Part shown: positions 36,013-45,774 of the stretch, piece after piece | Position numbering within the stretch: position 1 is the first letter of the stretch | How the letters are laid out: each line of letters opens with the position of its first letter | NCBI GenBank assembly: GCA_023823795.1 | Contig: CP085710.1 | Coordinates: forward strand, 3,436,001-3,500,000 | DNA length: 64,000 nucleotides | DNA from: Bacillus sp. F19 | Lineage (GTDB): Bacteria > Bacillota > Bacilli > Bacillales > Bacillaceae | Reading direction: 5' to 3' | Notes under the pieces: model-generated | The model's input: only the letters and a program-made list of their open reading frames with translations | Told to the model about the DNA's origin: nothing | Database searches by the model: none | Program-made: the position numbers and the translations under genes

Positions 36013-36712
36013 ATGGGGTGTTCTGTTTTGAAGAATTCTCATGCACTGGAGTTTGCTCAATCGCTATTGAATGGCGATGAGCATGCAGCAGTCCAGCTGG
36101 TCAAAGCTCACAGTCACCTGTCACGGACACAACTGTTTATAGAACTATTCACGCCTGCGATGCAGCATGTGGGCGATTTATGAGAAAACAATGAAATTAT
36201 GGCAGCAGATGAGCATTTGGCAAGTGTAGTTTGTGATTTTATTTTATCAACGCATTATCCGCCGATGCAAAATTCAGCATCAGAAGGCAGAAAAAAGCGA
36301 TGCTTCTGTGTGTTGAAGGAGAGCAGCATTATTTGGGCCTGAAAATGGTCAACAGCTTATTCGAAGAAAAGGGTATGAAACACACTATTTAGGCCCTAAC
36401 CTTCCGCTTGAATACGCCATTAAGAAAGCAGAGCTCTAGAAGCCGGAAGTAATCTGCTTCTCCATTTCCATTGTGTATCATTTGCCTAATATAAAGAAAT
36501 ATGTTGATGCACTGGCTGCTTTGCCGAACCCTCCAGTCATACTTATTGGAGGCAGAATCGTTAATCAATATGATCTGCACCCTAATTGTTCAGGTCAAGC
36601 AGAAATTATGTACGATGTAAAAGCCGTAGAGAACTGGCTGAACAAAAACAGCATGAATAATAAAGGTCACACGCTCGCTGAAGCAAGCCAAACTTTATCT
36701 CCATTAAACTAA
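36013..36712 (+). pseudogene. Broken cobalamin-binding-domain gene
   Basis: Joined frames give a helical cap domain (LKNSHALEFAQSLLNGDEHA; MAADEHLASVVCDFILS) and a B12-binding Rossmann domain (AMLLCVEGEQHYLGLKMVNS; ETHYLGPNLPLEYAIKKAE; PEVICFSISIVYHLPNIKKY; PPVILIGGRIVN). The lesions are two nonsense codons that look like Trp to stop (GDL-stop-ENNEIM near 36181; AEL-stop-KPEV near 36437) and two frameshifts. Related intact proteins bind cobalamin and act as corrinoid proteins or light/redox sensors. Confidence 0.8.
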
Positions 36713-36762
36713 AAAAAGAGACTGATTCATCCTATTAAAGGATCTGGCCAGTCTCTTTTTTC
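36712..36762. terminator. Bidirectional terminator
   Basis: AAGAGACTG and CAGTCTCTT pair, with A/T tracts on both sides, between the cobalamin-gene relic and the convergent Nudix gene. Confidence 0.75.
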
Positions 36763-37181
36763 AGTTTCAAAGAGTTAGAGAGCTGAATGCTTTTTTTAAG
36801 CCAAGGCGGAGAATCTTCCTTCGCCATGATCTCTTCAAATGTCATCCAGGCAGCGGATGATACCTCTTCTTCGCATTTTGCATAAGGTGTGCCGCTCTTA
36901 TATTCACACAAAAAAACAACATCAACCACTTGGGTTCCATCATCAGATACGAAAGAGGTGCTGTGCACATAACACATGTCATCACATATTTCAATTCCGG
37001 TTTCTTCCCCGATTTCACGTTTCAGCGTCCGTTCTAAAATACTTGAGGAAGGCCCTTCCTGTTCCACTTTTCCGCCTGCGAGGGAAAGCTGACCTGCTGC
37101 ATGTTCTTCCGTCATGCTTCTTTTAATAATCAGCCAGCTGTCATCTTTAAAAACAGCTCCTTCAACATTCACAACAAACAT
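36735..37181 (-). CDS. Nudix hydrolase
   Basis: A 148-aa Nudix protein. The Nudix box is a little longer than normal: GGKVEQEGPSSSILERTLKR then EIGEETGIEI, near residues 37-66. Start at ATG 37181 (MFVVNVEGAVFKDD) with GGGGAG 10 bases upstream. Substrate unknown. Its 3' end shares the terminator with the relic gene. Confidence 0.85.
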   Translation of the reverse strand: MFVVNVEGAVFKDDSWLIIKRSMTEEHAAGQLSLAGGKVEQEGPSSSILERTLKREIGEETGIEICDDMCYVHSTSFVSDDGTQVVDVVFLCEYKSGTPYAKCEEEVSSAAWMTFEEIMAKEDSPPWLKKSIQLSNSLKLKKETGQIL

Positions 37182-37270
37182 AAACAAGTTTCTCCCCTTG
37201 CTATATTTTTCTATTTTGAGTCAATATTTGAATCTCCCCTATTAATAGCTCCAATTCAGGGACCACCTCC

Positions 37271-38899
37271 CTATTTCTTCTCAAAAATCCTCTTCAGTGT
37301 AAAAGAAAGCAGCTTTGGACACGTTTCAAAAGAATAAGGGAGATGCAGACGCTCCGTCCATTTGTGAGGATCCTTGCCGAATGGCCCGACATTTAAAACA
37401 GGGATGTTCAGGGCTTTGATTTCCTCAAGAGGAAGCTGATAATGGTCCCCGTAAATCGGCATGTTGGCAGTCAGCTCACGGATGGATTCTTCGCTTTCTC
37501 TGATCTGCAGGAAGCTTAAATCTGAAAGTCCGGCAAAATATTGCTGATTCTTGAGTGAAATCTGAAACTGATCCTTCGCATAGCTTTGAACCTCTGAAAG
37601 AATTCCTTGTATAAAATCATCCTCTTTTGAAGAAACAGATGGATAAAAAGGCGGACTGTAAAAAACAACAATCAAAGGCGCCAGCTCCTTGCACAAGCCG
37701 GATAAGCCAGAGACAATTTTATTTGTGAAATGACGGTCATCCAGAGCTCCGCGATTGGCTTTTAAATAATGAATATGCCGGTTCACTTCAGCCTCTCCGA
37801 CTTTCTTCACGGCGTATTCCAGCAGGTCATCATAGGACATGACGGTGACTTGACAGGACGCTGGTGTATATGTGACAGACTGGCTGTAGCGGCTTGCTTT
37901 CTCGTCATAGAAGCGCTCAATATTTTCTGCCGCTTCCACTGCTGTTTTCAAAAGCATATCATGCAGCTCAAGCATGCTGCGTTTCATTGTTAAAATATTA
38001 AAAAGCGTAACGGCTTCATGCGGAATTTGCACCGAATACTCTTCCTTTAAATCCTTTTGCATCAAATTCATCGGCGGAGGTGTAACTTCGTCATCCACTA
38101 TTTCGCTGTAGCGTTCGTTCAGTTCAAGCAGCCTGTTAAGCTCTGATACCATCAGGTTTGCGTTTAATCCTGAAAAAGGCTCCCCAACATGGGTCTCAAC
38201 TCCGCTGCAGTAAAATCCCGCAAGCACTTTGCCGATTGAACCGCTGTATACATAATAATTCTCATCGTTTGGATATCTCGAGAACATTGGTTCTGAGTTT
38301 ACGCATGCCCGGTATGAAAGGTTAAACTGGTTTTTCAGATCTTTCAAAACAGGTACCGCGCCAAGCATACCGGCAGAATTCACTTCTTCATCAGGAACGG
38401 TCAGCAAAAGAAGATTCCCTTCAAAATCCCCTTCCATTGCTCGTTCAAGCATTCCAAGCTGTACGGTCAGACCCGCTTTCATATCCATTGTGCCCCGGCC
38501 AAACAGCCAGTCGCCTGTTTCAATATCTTCTTTTACATGAGGAGGCAGCAGATCCGCTGAATTCAGCAGCTCCTTCGTTAATTCGTGAGGATGGAACGCT
38601 AAATGCTGCAGGTGACCATAATCTTTCACATCAACAACATCAAAATGACTCAATAAAAGAACGGTTTCGTCTGTCTGCTTCTTGCTTTTTACAAGCGCAG
38701 TCAGAAAATACCGTCCATCAGACAGCGGATGCAGCTGAAGAAAATCAGGATTCTCTTTAAAATAAGGAAAATCATTCAGTACATAATAAAGATGCTGGGC
38801 AAGTGCAATCTCATCTTTTGATCCTGTAATGCTTGCAAGGTTCACTAGGCCTGTTAAAAGTTCCGTCAACTGCTGTTTTGATTGCCATTTTGAATTCAT
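37271..38899 (-). CDS. yqjN: M20-family peptidase (YqjN / RocB-like)
   Basis: A 542-aa metallopeptidase-like protein. Metal-site regions: LLSHFDVVDVKDYG near residue 82, GRGTMDMKAGLTVQ near residue 135 and VPDEEVNSAGMLG. It is similar to RocB and YqjN, which are named for arginine breakdown but have no proven activity. ATG 38899 follows ATAGGAGG. Confidence 0.88.
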   Translation of the reverse strand: MNSKWQSKQQLTELLTGLVNLASITGSKDEIALAQHLYYVLNDFPYFKENPDFLQLHPLSDGRYFLTALVKSKKQTDETVLLLSHFDVVDVKDYGHLQHLAFHPHELTKELLNSADLLPPHVKEDIETGDWLFGRGTMDMKAGLTVQLGMLERAMEGDFEGNLLLLTVPDEEVNSAGMLGAVPVLKDLKNQFNLSYRACVNSEPMFSRYPNDENYYVYSGSIGKVLAGFYCSGVETHVGEPFSGLNANLMVSELNRLLELNERYSEIVDDEVTPPPMNLMQKDLKEEYSVQIPHEAVTLFNILTMKRSMLELHDMLLKTAVEAAENIERFYDEKASRYSQSVTYTPASCQVTVMSYDDLLEYAVKKVGEAEVNRHIHYLKANRGALDDRHFTNKIVSGLSGLCKELAPLIVVFYSPPFYPSVSSKEDDFIQGILSEVQSYAKDQFQISLKNQQYFAGLSDLSFLQIRESEESIRELTANMPIYGDHYQLPLEEIKALNIPVLNVGPFGKDPHKWTERLHLPYSFETCPKLLSFTLKRIFEKK

Positions 38900-39041
38900 G
38901 ATGAGACCTCCTATAATATATGCTGTTTCTATTCTATAGAATTTTCGCAATTTTTAAAAGAGGTGTCAGGCAACTTCAATGAAGTATACATTTAAAGCTG
39001 TTATACTTTTTATGAAATTCATTTCAGGGAGGCAAAGCTAG

Positions 39042-40058
39042 ATGAAAAATCATTTATTCACACCATATACCGTAAAAAATGTCACACTGAAAAATCGCAT
39101 AGTGATGTCTCCAATGTGTATGTATTCTTCCCATCGCGAAGGCGGCATGGTCGAAGATTTTCACATGACACACTATATCAGCCGGGCAGTCGGCGGTGCT
39201 GGACTGATCATGATAGAAGCAACATCTGTCACTCCTCAAGGAAGAATCTCCCCTCAGGATTTAGGGATTTGGAACGAAGAACATATAGATGGACTTGCAA
39301 AGCTTGTGGACGGCATGAAGCAATACGGGGCGAAAACAGCCATCCAGCTTGCACATGCGGGACGAAAGGCTGTTTTAGAAGGTGAAATCATTTCGCCTTC
39401 AGCACTTGCTTTTAATGAAAAAATGAAAACACCCGCTGCAATGACGAAGGAACAGATTTCTGAAACCATTCAAGCATTTAAGGACGGGGCGAACCGCGCT
39501 AAAAAAGCGGGATTCGATATAATTGAAATTCACGGGGCGCATGGTTATCTAATCAATCAATTCCTGTCCCCTCTGTCAAATAAACGGACAGATGAATATG
39601 GCGGAAGCAAAGAAAACCGCTGCCGTTTCCTGCATGAAGTGATAGAAGCAGTAAAAGATGAATGGGATGGTCCATTGTTTGTCAGGGTATCCGCAACAGA
39701 CTATCATCCTGAAGGATTAGACGTAGAAGATTATGTGGAATTCAGCACCTGGATGAAGGAACAGGGCGTTGATTTAATTGATGTAAGCTCAGGGGCTTTA
39801 GTGCCTGCTGATATAAAAGTTTTCCCTGGATATCAAGTGAAATTTGCCGAGCGCATCCGGGAAGGAGCAGGCATTGACACTGGTGCGGTCGGACTCATCA
39901 CATCAGGAATCCAGGCAGATGAGATTCTCGGAAACGAACGTGCGGATTTGATTTTCCTTGCACGCGCACTTCTGCGTGATCCATATTGGCCTCGGACAGC
40001 AGCACTTGAGCTCGGGGCGGAAATTGAAGCTCCGAAGCAATATGCACGGGAATGGTAA
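39042..40058 (+). CDS. namA: NADPH dehydrogenase NamA (old yellow enzyme, YqjM)
   Basis: A 338-aa FMN-dependent TIM-barrel ene-reductase that reduces activated C=C bonds and helps detoxify electrophiles. The N-terminal Cys typical of YqjM is in SPMCMYSS; the substrate-binding His pair is in [28 protein letters not shown] is near the C-terminus. GGGAGG precedes the ATG. Confidence 0.96.
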   Translation: MKNHLFTPYTVKNVTLKNRIVMSPMCMYSSHREGGMVEDFHMTHYISRAVGGAGLIMIEATSVTPQGRISPQDLGIWNEEHIDGLAKLVDGMKQYGAKTAIQLAHAGRKAVLEGEIISPSALAFNEKMKTPAAMTKEQISETIQAFKDGANRAKKAGFDIIEIHGAHGYLINQFLSPLSNKRTDEYGGSKENRCRFLHEVIEAVKDEWDGPLFVRVSATDYHPEGLDVEDYVEFSTWMKEQGVDLIDVSSGALVPADIKVFPGYQVKFAERIREGAGIDTGAVGLITSGIQADEILGNERADLIFLARALLRDPYWPRTAALELGAEIEAPKQYAREW

Positions 40059-40080
40059 GGAATTTTTAAGTTTATACCTG

Positions 40081-40110
40081 AAAAAGCAGCCATGACGGCT
40101 GCTTTTTTTA
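40081..40110 (+). terminator. Terminator after namA
   Basis: AAAGCAGCC and GGCTGCTTT pair around ATGAC, followed by a T-run. Confidence 0.85.
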
Positions 40111-40112
40111 GA

Positions 40113-40363
40113 AAGTAATTCATCTATTCTTTTCTCTGGCACAAAGACAAGAATGCAATCGCCTGGAGGCCGCAATTTTTCAATTTCCGTTCCATCCTTC
40201 CTTGTTGAAAACCGAGCTGCGGTACCAAGACCTCTTTTCTCCCTGTTTCTTTCATTTCAGAGCAAGCACCAAGTCGATTGTGATGACTTTAAATTTATAG
40301 GACTGCTCCTGGTCATCGCCTTGGAATGCGATTGTGCAATCAATATAGAAAATGTAAAATCAA
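40113..40363 (-). other. Gene-poor stretch with a weak coding relic
   Basis: No intact gene. On the minus strand one frame reads TAARFSTRKDGTEIEKLRPP then GDCILVFVPEKRIDELLSK, which looks like the end of an RCK_C (TrkA-C) domain, and a piece in another frame (EQSYKFKVITIDLVLALK) lies upstream. This may be a remnant of a potassium-channel type gene, but the likeness is short. Confidence 0.3.
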
Positions 40364-40391
40364 TAAAAAAAGGAGCTGCATCAGCCCCTCT
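40364..40391 (-). terminator. Terminator after the 184-aa gene
   Basis: On the minus strand GGGGCTG and CAGCTCC pair around ATG, followed by TTTTTTT. Confidence 0.75.
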
Positions 40392-40400
40392 CAACTATCG

Positions 40401-40955
40401 CTAAAAACCCTTTTCATCTACAAGCTTCACTTTATCCTGAAGGAGCTCAACCTCTCCTCCTCCGGGCACCAGCTCATCTTGCTGATAATACCAGAGGACC
40501 GTGTTTTGCAGATTGTATTTTTGGGCGATTTCTTTCTCCAGCATGCCGCCTACTTGGAGAGTGCGTGCTTCGGCCCCGTTTATTTTCACTTCCATAGATC
40601 CTTTCTCATCTGAGAGAAGACCATAGATCATTGAGTTTCCGTAGAAATGATAATTCAAAAGTTCACCTTCAGCTGGACGGTCTTCGAGCGGATTCGTTGA
40701 GATGGACCCAGCTTTCCATCCATAAATTCCTTCTTTTAAAAAAGCCGTTCCCAGATGATTCTTTTGGTCAATAAAAAAGAAGAGGGCTTCATCGTTTATT
40801 TTATAGGCTGGAATGACTACTTCCATATCATGTTTCGTATGCTGCAGCGCTTCAAGAGGCTCATCGAAGGATTGTGATATTTCTGTCATTGACCAGATGA
40901 CAAAGGCCAGACCAAAACAAATGAATAAACCTAAGGATACTTTGTATTTATTCAC
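40401..40955 (-). CDS. Unknown membrane-anchored protein, 184 aa
   Basis: One N-terminal membrane helix (residues 6-23, SLGLFICFGLAFVIWS) and an exported-side domain rich in beta strands (MEVVIPAYKINDEALFFFID; GWKAGSISTNPLED). No Cys lipobox is seen. No family recognised. It has its own terminator and stands alone. Confidence 0.7.
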   Translation of the reverse strand: MNKYKVSLGLFICFGLAFVIWSMTEISQSFDEPLEALQHTKHDMEVVIPAYKINDEALFFFIDQKNHLGTAFLKEGIYGWKAGSISTNPLEDRPAEGELLNYHFYGNSMIYGLLSDEKGSMEVKINGAEARTLQVGGMLEKEIAQKYNLQNTVLWYYQQDELVPGGGEVELLQDKVKLVDEKGF

Positions 40956-41071
40956 TAAATCCCCCCATTCTTCAAATGTCTCCTGTTATTTTTTATATTC
41001 TAGGCCTTTAAGCTGTATTCCTTTTATCCGTACAGGGAAATAATCTGCACTATTTCGCTATTTTCAGGCAA

Positions 41072-41110
41072 GAAAAAAGGAACTTCATCAAAATCTGATG
41101 CCGTTCCTCT
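41072..41110 (-). terminator. Terminator after rpmG
   Basis: GGAAC and GTTCC close an inner CATCA/TGATG stem, and TTTTTTC follows on the minus strand. Confidence 0.7.
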
Positions 41111-41118
41111 CTCAATTA

Positions 41119-41268
41119 TTATTTTGTTTCGCGGTGCAGGGTTACTTTTTTAAGTCTGGGTGAATATTTTTTCAATTCCAGACGGTCTGGATTGTTTCGT
41201 TTGTTCTTTTTTGTTATGTAATTGCGATCACCAGTCTCGGTGCATTGCAGGGTTACGTTCACTCTCAT
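41119..41268 (-). CDS. rpmG: 50S ribosomal protein L33, cysteine-poor form
   Basis: A 49-aa L33: [20 protein letters not shown], then [20 protein letters not shown] and VTLHRETK. It has a single Cys instead of the four that bind zinc, so it is the zinc-independent paralogue used when zinc is scarce. A Zur box lies about 25 bases upstream of the ATG and a GGAGG site just before it. The gene is shorter than usual ORF cut-offs. Confidence 0.93.
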   Translation of the reverse strand: MRVNVTLQCTETGDRNYITKKNKRNNPDRLELKKYSPRLKKVTLHRETK

Positions 41269-41292
41269 GTCCTATTTCCTCCTATAAATCAT

Positions 41293-41314
41293 AAAACGTA
41301 ATAGTTACGATTTG
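41293..41314. promoter_or_regulatory. Zur box before rpmG
   Basis: AAAACGTAATAGTTACGATTTG keeps both half sites with a one-base centre, matching the Bacillus Zur operator. Confidence 0.85.
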
Positions 41315-41347
41315 ATAATATTATTTTAGCTGGTCCTTTCTCCTTTG

Positions 41348-41893
41348 TCAACTCCATATTCTCTGAATGTCCGCTTTCCCATCGTGCTTGAGAATAATTT
41401 TAAACACATCGGGATTCGACATGCTCATCAAATGATCATATCCGAATGAATGATCAAAAGATCTCAGCAGCAAGGTTATTAAATTTCCATGACTGACAAG
41501 CATTGTATGATTTTCTTTTGCAGCAGTAATCTCGGCCAGAAGAGAACACACCCGCTCCAAGCCCGATTGGTTAGACTCGCCTCCTTCAAACGCAAGAGAC
41601 AGATCGTCAAATGTATCCTTAAGCCTGTCTTTCCAATCCTCTATGCTCTTTCCGCTCATCACTCTTTCGGATAAACGCTCATCAAGGTGCAGTTCAAGCT
41701 TTTTCTTTTCAGCAAGCGGAGCTGCCGTTTGAATGGCACGGAGAAAAGGACTTGAGATGATTTTGTCAACTTCAAGTCCTTTAAAAAACTCAGCAAGACC
41801 TAAAGCCTGGGTAAGTCCTTCATTTGTAAGCTCAGCATCAAATGCCTGACCCTTCGCCTGACAATGCCGAACAGCATATATGATTTTAGTCAT
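41348..41893 (-). CDS. Histidine phosphatase family protein
   Basis: A 181-aa phosphoglycerate-mutase-like protein. The N-terminal catalytic motif is VRHCQAKG (RHC instead of the usual RHG), followed by [19 protein letters not shown] and [14 protein letters not shown]; the second His is in [14 protein letters not shown]. Its start overlaps the rnz stop by 8 bases, so they are coupled. Substrate unknown. Confidence 0.87.
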   Translation of the reverse strand: MTKIIYAVRHCQAKGQAFDAELTNEGLTQALGLAEFFKGLEVDKIISSPFLRAIQTAAPLAEKKKLELHLDERLSERVMSGKSIEDWKDRLKDTFDDLSLAFEGGESNQSGLERVCSLLAEITAAKENHTMLVSHGNLITLLLRSFDHSFGYDHLMSMSNPDVFKIILKHDGKADIQRIWS

Positions 41894-42815
41894 TTGCTCT
41901 CTCTAATTCAAAACATGAAAAATCCTCCGCAACCGATGTGTTAGTAAAAATTGAGGCTGCTTCACTTAACAGTGTGTCCTTATCATCATCCTGATAGCGG
42001 GCACTAATGTGAGTCAGAACCAGTTTTTTTGCATTTGCTTCTAAAGCTGCTGCTGCAGCCTGGGTTGTTGAGGAATGAAAATACTGATATGCAAGCAGTT
42101 CATCTTCCTCACCGAACGTCGCCTCATGGACAAGCATGTCTGCGTTTCGTGCAAGATCCAGAATTTGCGGACATGTTCTCGTATCTCCTAATATTGCCAC
42201 AACTCTTCCTTTTTTAGGGGCTCCAAGAAAGTCAGCGCCAGATAACACTCTGCCGTCTTCTAAATGAACGGTTTCGCCATCTTTTAATTTTTTATAAACA
42301 GGACCCGGCCCTACTCCTGCCTCTTTTAATTTGTCCACAAGGAGCATGCCCGGAGCATCCTTTTCAGTAATCCGGTAACCGTATGAAGGAACGCCGTGTT
42401 CCAGTTTCTTCGCCACAACAGTAAATTGCTCATCTTCAAAAACAAGACCTTCATCAATTTCAACGATTTCAAGCGGATATTTTAAATGTGTAAAACTAAG
42501 CTGAAGAGATGACTGAACATATTCTTTAATTCCAGCCGGACCATAAATTGTCAGAGGTTCTTCCCCGCCCTGAAACGAACGGCTCCCCAAAAAACCCGGC
42601 AATCCAAATATATGATCGCCATGCATATGTGTTATAAAGATTTTTTCAATTTTCCTCGGTTTTATTGTAGTATATAAAATTTGATGCTGCGTTGCCTCCC
42701 CGCAGTCAAACAGCCAGACGGCTTTGCGTTCCTCTAAAAGACGCAATGCGATTGAGCTGACATTTCTTGCTTTTGCGGGCATTCCCGCACCCGTTCCTAA
42801 AAACAGCAGATCCAA
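41886..42815 (-). CDS. rnz: Ribonuclease Z
   Basis: A 309-aa tRNA 3'-end endonuclease of the metallo-beta-lactamase fold. Metal motif [31 protein letters not shown] near residue 230; TVTH-like end [10 protein letters not shown]. The start is a TTG ([18 protein letters not shown]) with GAGGTG upstream; the same N-terminus is found in B. subtilis Rnz (YqjK). Confidence 0.95.
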   Translation of the reverse strand: MDLLFLGTGAGMPAKARNVSSIALRLLEERKAVWLFDCGEATQHQILYTTIKPRKIEKIFITHMHGDHIFGLPGFLGSRSFQGGEEPLTIYGPAGIKEYVQSSLQLSFTHLKYPLEIVEIDEGLVFEDEQFTVVAKKLEHGVPSYGYRITEKDAPGMLLVDKLKEAGVGPGPVYKKLKDGETVHLEDGRVLSGADFLGAPKKGRVVAILGDTRTCPQILDLARNADMLVHEATFGEEDELLAYQYFHSSTTQAAAAALEANAKKLVLTHISARYQDDDKDTLLSEAASIFTNTSVAEDFSCFELERAND

Positions 42816-42940
42816 AATTGCTTCACCTCGTCCGATTTTCTTATCTATTAGAATACATGACTTCCCGGAAAATATGAAGAATGAAAAGGGATTTAAATGG
42901 TTTAGAAGAATATATCAATAGATTGAAGAAAGGGGATTCT

Positions 42941-43399
42941 ATGAAAACTCCAAAACACATCGTGGCTGTATCGGCTTTCATTGCAAATAAAAACAATGAA
43001 GTGCTGCTGGTGAAAACATTCCACCGAAAAGACACATGGGAGCTTCCAGGAGGCCAGGTTGAAGAAGGCGAGCCGCTCGAGCAGGCCCTCTGCCGCGAGA
43101 TTCTTGAGGAAACAGGGTTTATTATTCAGCCTACAGGCATAAGCGGAGTTTATTTCAACGCGACAGGCAGCATTTTAAACATCGTGTTTCATGCTGAGCT
43201 GCAGAGCGGGAAACTTGAAAAACAGCCGGATGAAATCATGGAAGCAGCTTTTTTTAAACTGGAGAAAGAAACGATCAAACACTATATTAGCCGGGATCAC
43301 TTAGTTCCCCGTGTACTTGATGCCATGGTCTCTAAATCAGCCGTTCCCTGCGAAACTTGGACAACCGATCCTTTTAAAAGAATAGAACGCCTGAATTAA
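42941..43399 (+). CDS. Nudix hydrolase
   Basis: A 152-aa Nudix protein with a standard box GGQVEEGEPLEQALCREILE followed by ETGF, near residues 36-59. ATG 42941 follows GAAAGGGG. Substrate unknown. Divergent from rnz. Confidence 0.88.
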   Translation: MKTPKHIVAVSAFIANKNNEVLLVKTFHRKDTWELPGGQVEEGEPLEQALCREILEETGFIIQPTGISGVYFNATGSILNIVFHAELQSGKLEKQPDEIMEAAFFKLEKETIKHYISRDHLVPRVLDAMVSKSAVPCETWTTDPFKRIERLN

Positions 43400-43401
43400 T
43401 G

Positions 43402-43430
43402 CGAAAAGGCACCGGGAGCGGTGTCTTTGC
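43402..43430 (+). terminator. Terminator after the Nudix gene
   Basis: AAGGCACC and GGTGTCTT pair around GGGAGC, with one G-U pair; the T-run is short. Confidence 0.55.
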
Positions 43431-43580
43431 ACCAAAAATCTTGGAATCATAAACAGATCGTTCTCATTTTGCACGCCGTAAATGTAATCCGGCAAGTCCA
43501 CATGTCCAGAGTGTATGTGGCAACACATGGGATGTTTGTGAGTTTACGCCCTTTTATACAAGAGCCTATTATGAATTTAT

Positions 43581-44465
43581 TCAATAGGGTCTTTTGTAAT
43601 TACTGCGATACTTAGCAGGTGAGATGTTCATCATTGTAGTAAATACACGTGTAAAATAATACACTGAACCAAATCCGGTAACATCAGCTATCTCTTTAAT
43701 CGGAATGCTTGTCGTTTCAAGGAGGCTAGCCGCCTTCATTACCCTTTCATTGCGAATATAATTGGAGAAGCATTCACCCAGTTCATCAGAAAAGAGCCTC
43801 GATAAGTGGCGGCCGGAAATGTGAAGATAGTTGGCGACATGTTCTAGCTTAAATGGTTCTGATAAATTATCACGGATAAATAGCTTTGCTTGATATAAAA
43901 GTATTGAAGAACTATTCGAAAACATTTTTTCCTGACTTCTCTGAGTGTCTTCGGAAAACATAGAGTTAAAGGACAGTATAAGTGTGTGTGCCATATTCCC
44001 AATGAAGTTAAAGTCATTGGCAGCGCCGGTTGACGTATGAGATATCAATGCCCTCCATAATAATGCAGTCGGGGAATCATCCGCAGCAACGGCACAAATA
44101 TTATTTGTTCTCTCCAATCGATTAAACATGATAACGGCATCGTGCTTTGATTTTTCATGCGAAATCTCAAAAGCAACATATACTAGAAAAAGACCCGCTT
44201 CACTTAATATTTGGTGTTGAATGTTCGGACGCGATAAAAAAACGTTTCCTTTGTTTAACGGAAATTGTGCATCCATATCTTTATATAGACCTTCTCCACT
44301 TAGTACATAACAAACCTCAAAAAATGAATGCCTATGTAATGGGTTGTCAAAATGTGCAGGGGTAATTCCCCAATAATGCACCTTAAAGGATATTTCTTCA
44401 CTAGACGGTTCCATTGCAAACTGATTCAATACTCCTTCACTTAGTTTACATGATTGGATTGCCAT
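43581..44465 (-). CDS. AraC-family transcriptional regulator
   Basis: A 294-aa regulator. The N-terminal cupin-like sensor has FDNPLHRHSFFEVCYVLSGE near residue 40. The C-terminal double helix-turn-helix is at about 195-290 (LEHVANYLHISGRHLSRLFS; IKEIADVTGFGSVYYFTRVF; MNISPAKYR). It faces away from a PhyH-type dioxygenase gene with 127 bases between, so it probably controls that gene. The ligand is not known. Confidence 0.9.
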   Translation of the reverse strand: MAIQSCKLSEGVLNQFAMEPSSEEISFKVHYWGITPAHFDNPLHRHSFFEVCYVLSGEGLYKDMDAQFPLNKGNVFLSRPNIQHQILSEAGLFLVYVAFEISHEKSKHDAVIMFNRLERTNNICAVAADDSPTALLWRALISHTSTGAANDFNFIGNMAHTLILSFNSMFSEDTQRSQEKMFSNSSSILLYQAKLFIRDNLSEPFKLEHVANYLHISGRHLSRLFSDELGECFSNYIRNERVMKAASLLETTSIPIKEIADVTGFGSVYYFTRVFTTMMNISPAKYRSNYKRPY

Positions 44466-44592
44466 AATAACGCCTCCAATGTCTCAATGTCTTCATAAGA
44501 CAAAAAATTGGCTTCTCCTGATAAAGACCAAAACCTATGAATTTTTTATAATTATAACAAGTTTAATTTCGACCTTAAAGGAGGAAACTACT

Positions 44593-45375
44593 ATGATTAC
44601 TTTCAAGGATGTAGATTTTTACAAAGAAAATGGATACTTGCTTGCTAAGGGAGTTTTTAACAAAGATGAAGTAGAAGAAATGAAAAATGCAGTCGAATAC
44701 ATTATTCAGCGTGCAGCCAATGCAAAACTCGAACGAAACCATGCATGGCAAGGAGATTACATTCCTCCGAACGAGTTAAAAAAACTTGTTTTAAAAGGGT
44801 TTCATGACGTTCATTATCATGATGCAGCTTTCACTAGAGCCATTATCCATCCAAATATGACGTTTATTTTGCAAAAGCTTATCGGACCGAATGTTCAATT
44901 ACATCACTCCAAAATGCTTGTTAAACCTCCTGAAAAGGGAGCTGCTTTTCCAATGCATCAAGATCATCCGTATTTTCCTCATGAACGTCATACCATGTTG
45001 GCAGCCAGTGTTCATCTTGATGATGCCGCCTTGGAAAACGGATGCCTTAGGGTTATACCAAAATCTCATCAAGAGGGACCAATTACTCATATAGGACGTC
45101 ACTACTTGAATCATAAGGAATACCCGATTTCCATAGGGACTCCGTGTCCTGCCGAAGCGGGTGACGTTCTGTTTTTCAATTATTTAACGATACACGGCTC
45201 GGATTGTAATCGAAGTGACAGGCCGCGCAGAAACGTATTATTCCAGTATCGTGATCCGGCAGATAAACCAACTGCCGATGTACACGTGAACTGGGGACAA
45301 GGCTTGATGGTATGCGGGGAAAATCCAACGTTTCGTGATTATCAGTCTGATTTCGCAACAAAAATAGATAAATGA
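44593..45375 (+). CDS. Phytanoyl-CoA dioxygenase family protein
   Basis: A 260-aa Fe(II)/2-oxoglutarate oxygenase of the PhyH family. The facial triad is likely His and Asp in FPMHQDHPYFPH (near residues 119-121) and the distal His in LTIHGSDCNRSDRPRRN, followed by Arg residues for 2-oxoglutarate. MITFKDVDFYKENGYLLAKG is a typical start. ATG 44593 follows AAAGGAGG. Substrate unknown; members hydroxylate lipids, ectoine or natural products. Not part of the conserved block, so accessory. Confidence 0.87.
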   Translation: MITFKDVDFYKENGYLLAKGVFNKDEVEEMKNAVEYIIQRAANAKLERNHAWQGDYIPPNELKKLVLKGFHDVHYHDAAFTRAIIHPNMTFILQKLIGPNVQLHHSKMLVKPPEKGAAFPMHQDHPYFPHERHTMLAASVHLDDAALENGCLRVIPKSHQEGPITHIGRHYLNHKEYPISIGTPCPAEAGDVLFFNYLTIHGSDCNRSDRPRRNVLFQYRDPADKPTADVHVNWGQGLMVCGENPTFRDYQSDFATKIDK

Positions 45376-45707
45376 AAGCTAAAAATGCGTGTAGTTTGGT
45401 CTCAACACACTACATCCTTTTAGTTCAACTCGCCTGAGCATGGCAAATGATCTAATTTGAGGGATGTTTAGGAAATTTAATAACAATCTGTCAAAATCAA
45501 TCAAGCATCATATGAATGCAAGATGATGACAACATTTCAACAAGCGTTATAAAAACTTTATTAAACCAGAGGATAGGTTACTAAAGGATGCACTATTTGA
45601 GTATATAGAGGATGATATCGAAGCAGTATGAGGCGAGATTATGAAATAAAGGACATCCTCCCTAATAGAAAAAATGCACCTTACTGCACTAGCTGCTTAA
45701 ATCAATA
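45376..45707. other. Gene-poor stretch with coding debris
   Basis: No intact gene. A plus-strand piece near 45535-45631 reads FNKRYKNFIKPEDRLLKDAL and FEYIEDDIEAV to a TGA; its start is lost and I do not recognise it. A weak hairpin (TGTAGT/ACTACA) after the PhyH gene may end its transcript near 45390-45422. Confidence 0.4.
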
Positions 45708-45744
45708 AATTAAAAGAGCCTCTCTATATATTAAGAGGCTCCTT
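45708..45744. terminator. Terminator, probably for the minus-strand relic
   Basis: AGAGCCTCT and AGAGGCTC(C) pair around CTATATATTA, with TTTTAATTT following on the minus strand. Confidence 0.65.
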
Positions 45745-45774
45745 CACACACGGCCACATTGATTTTTTATTACT

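Noticed and set aside
38437-38760. 107-aa plus-strand frame inside yqjN, and many other opposite-strand frames
   Set aside because: They lie within well-supported genes, have no ribosome sites and show no family likeness.
40113-40363. Intact RCK_C/TrkA-C protein on the minus strand
   Set aside because: The likeness covers only about 40 residues and the frame is not continuous with an N-terminal part; kept only as a low-confidence relic.
45535-45631. Plus-strand fragment FNKRYKNF...DDIEAV as a transposase or integrase piece
   Set aside because: Too short, no start, and no recognisable catalytic motif.
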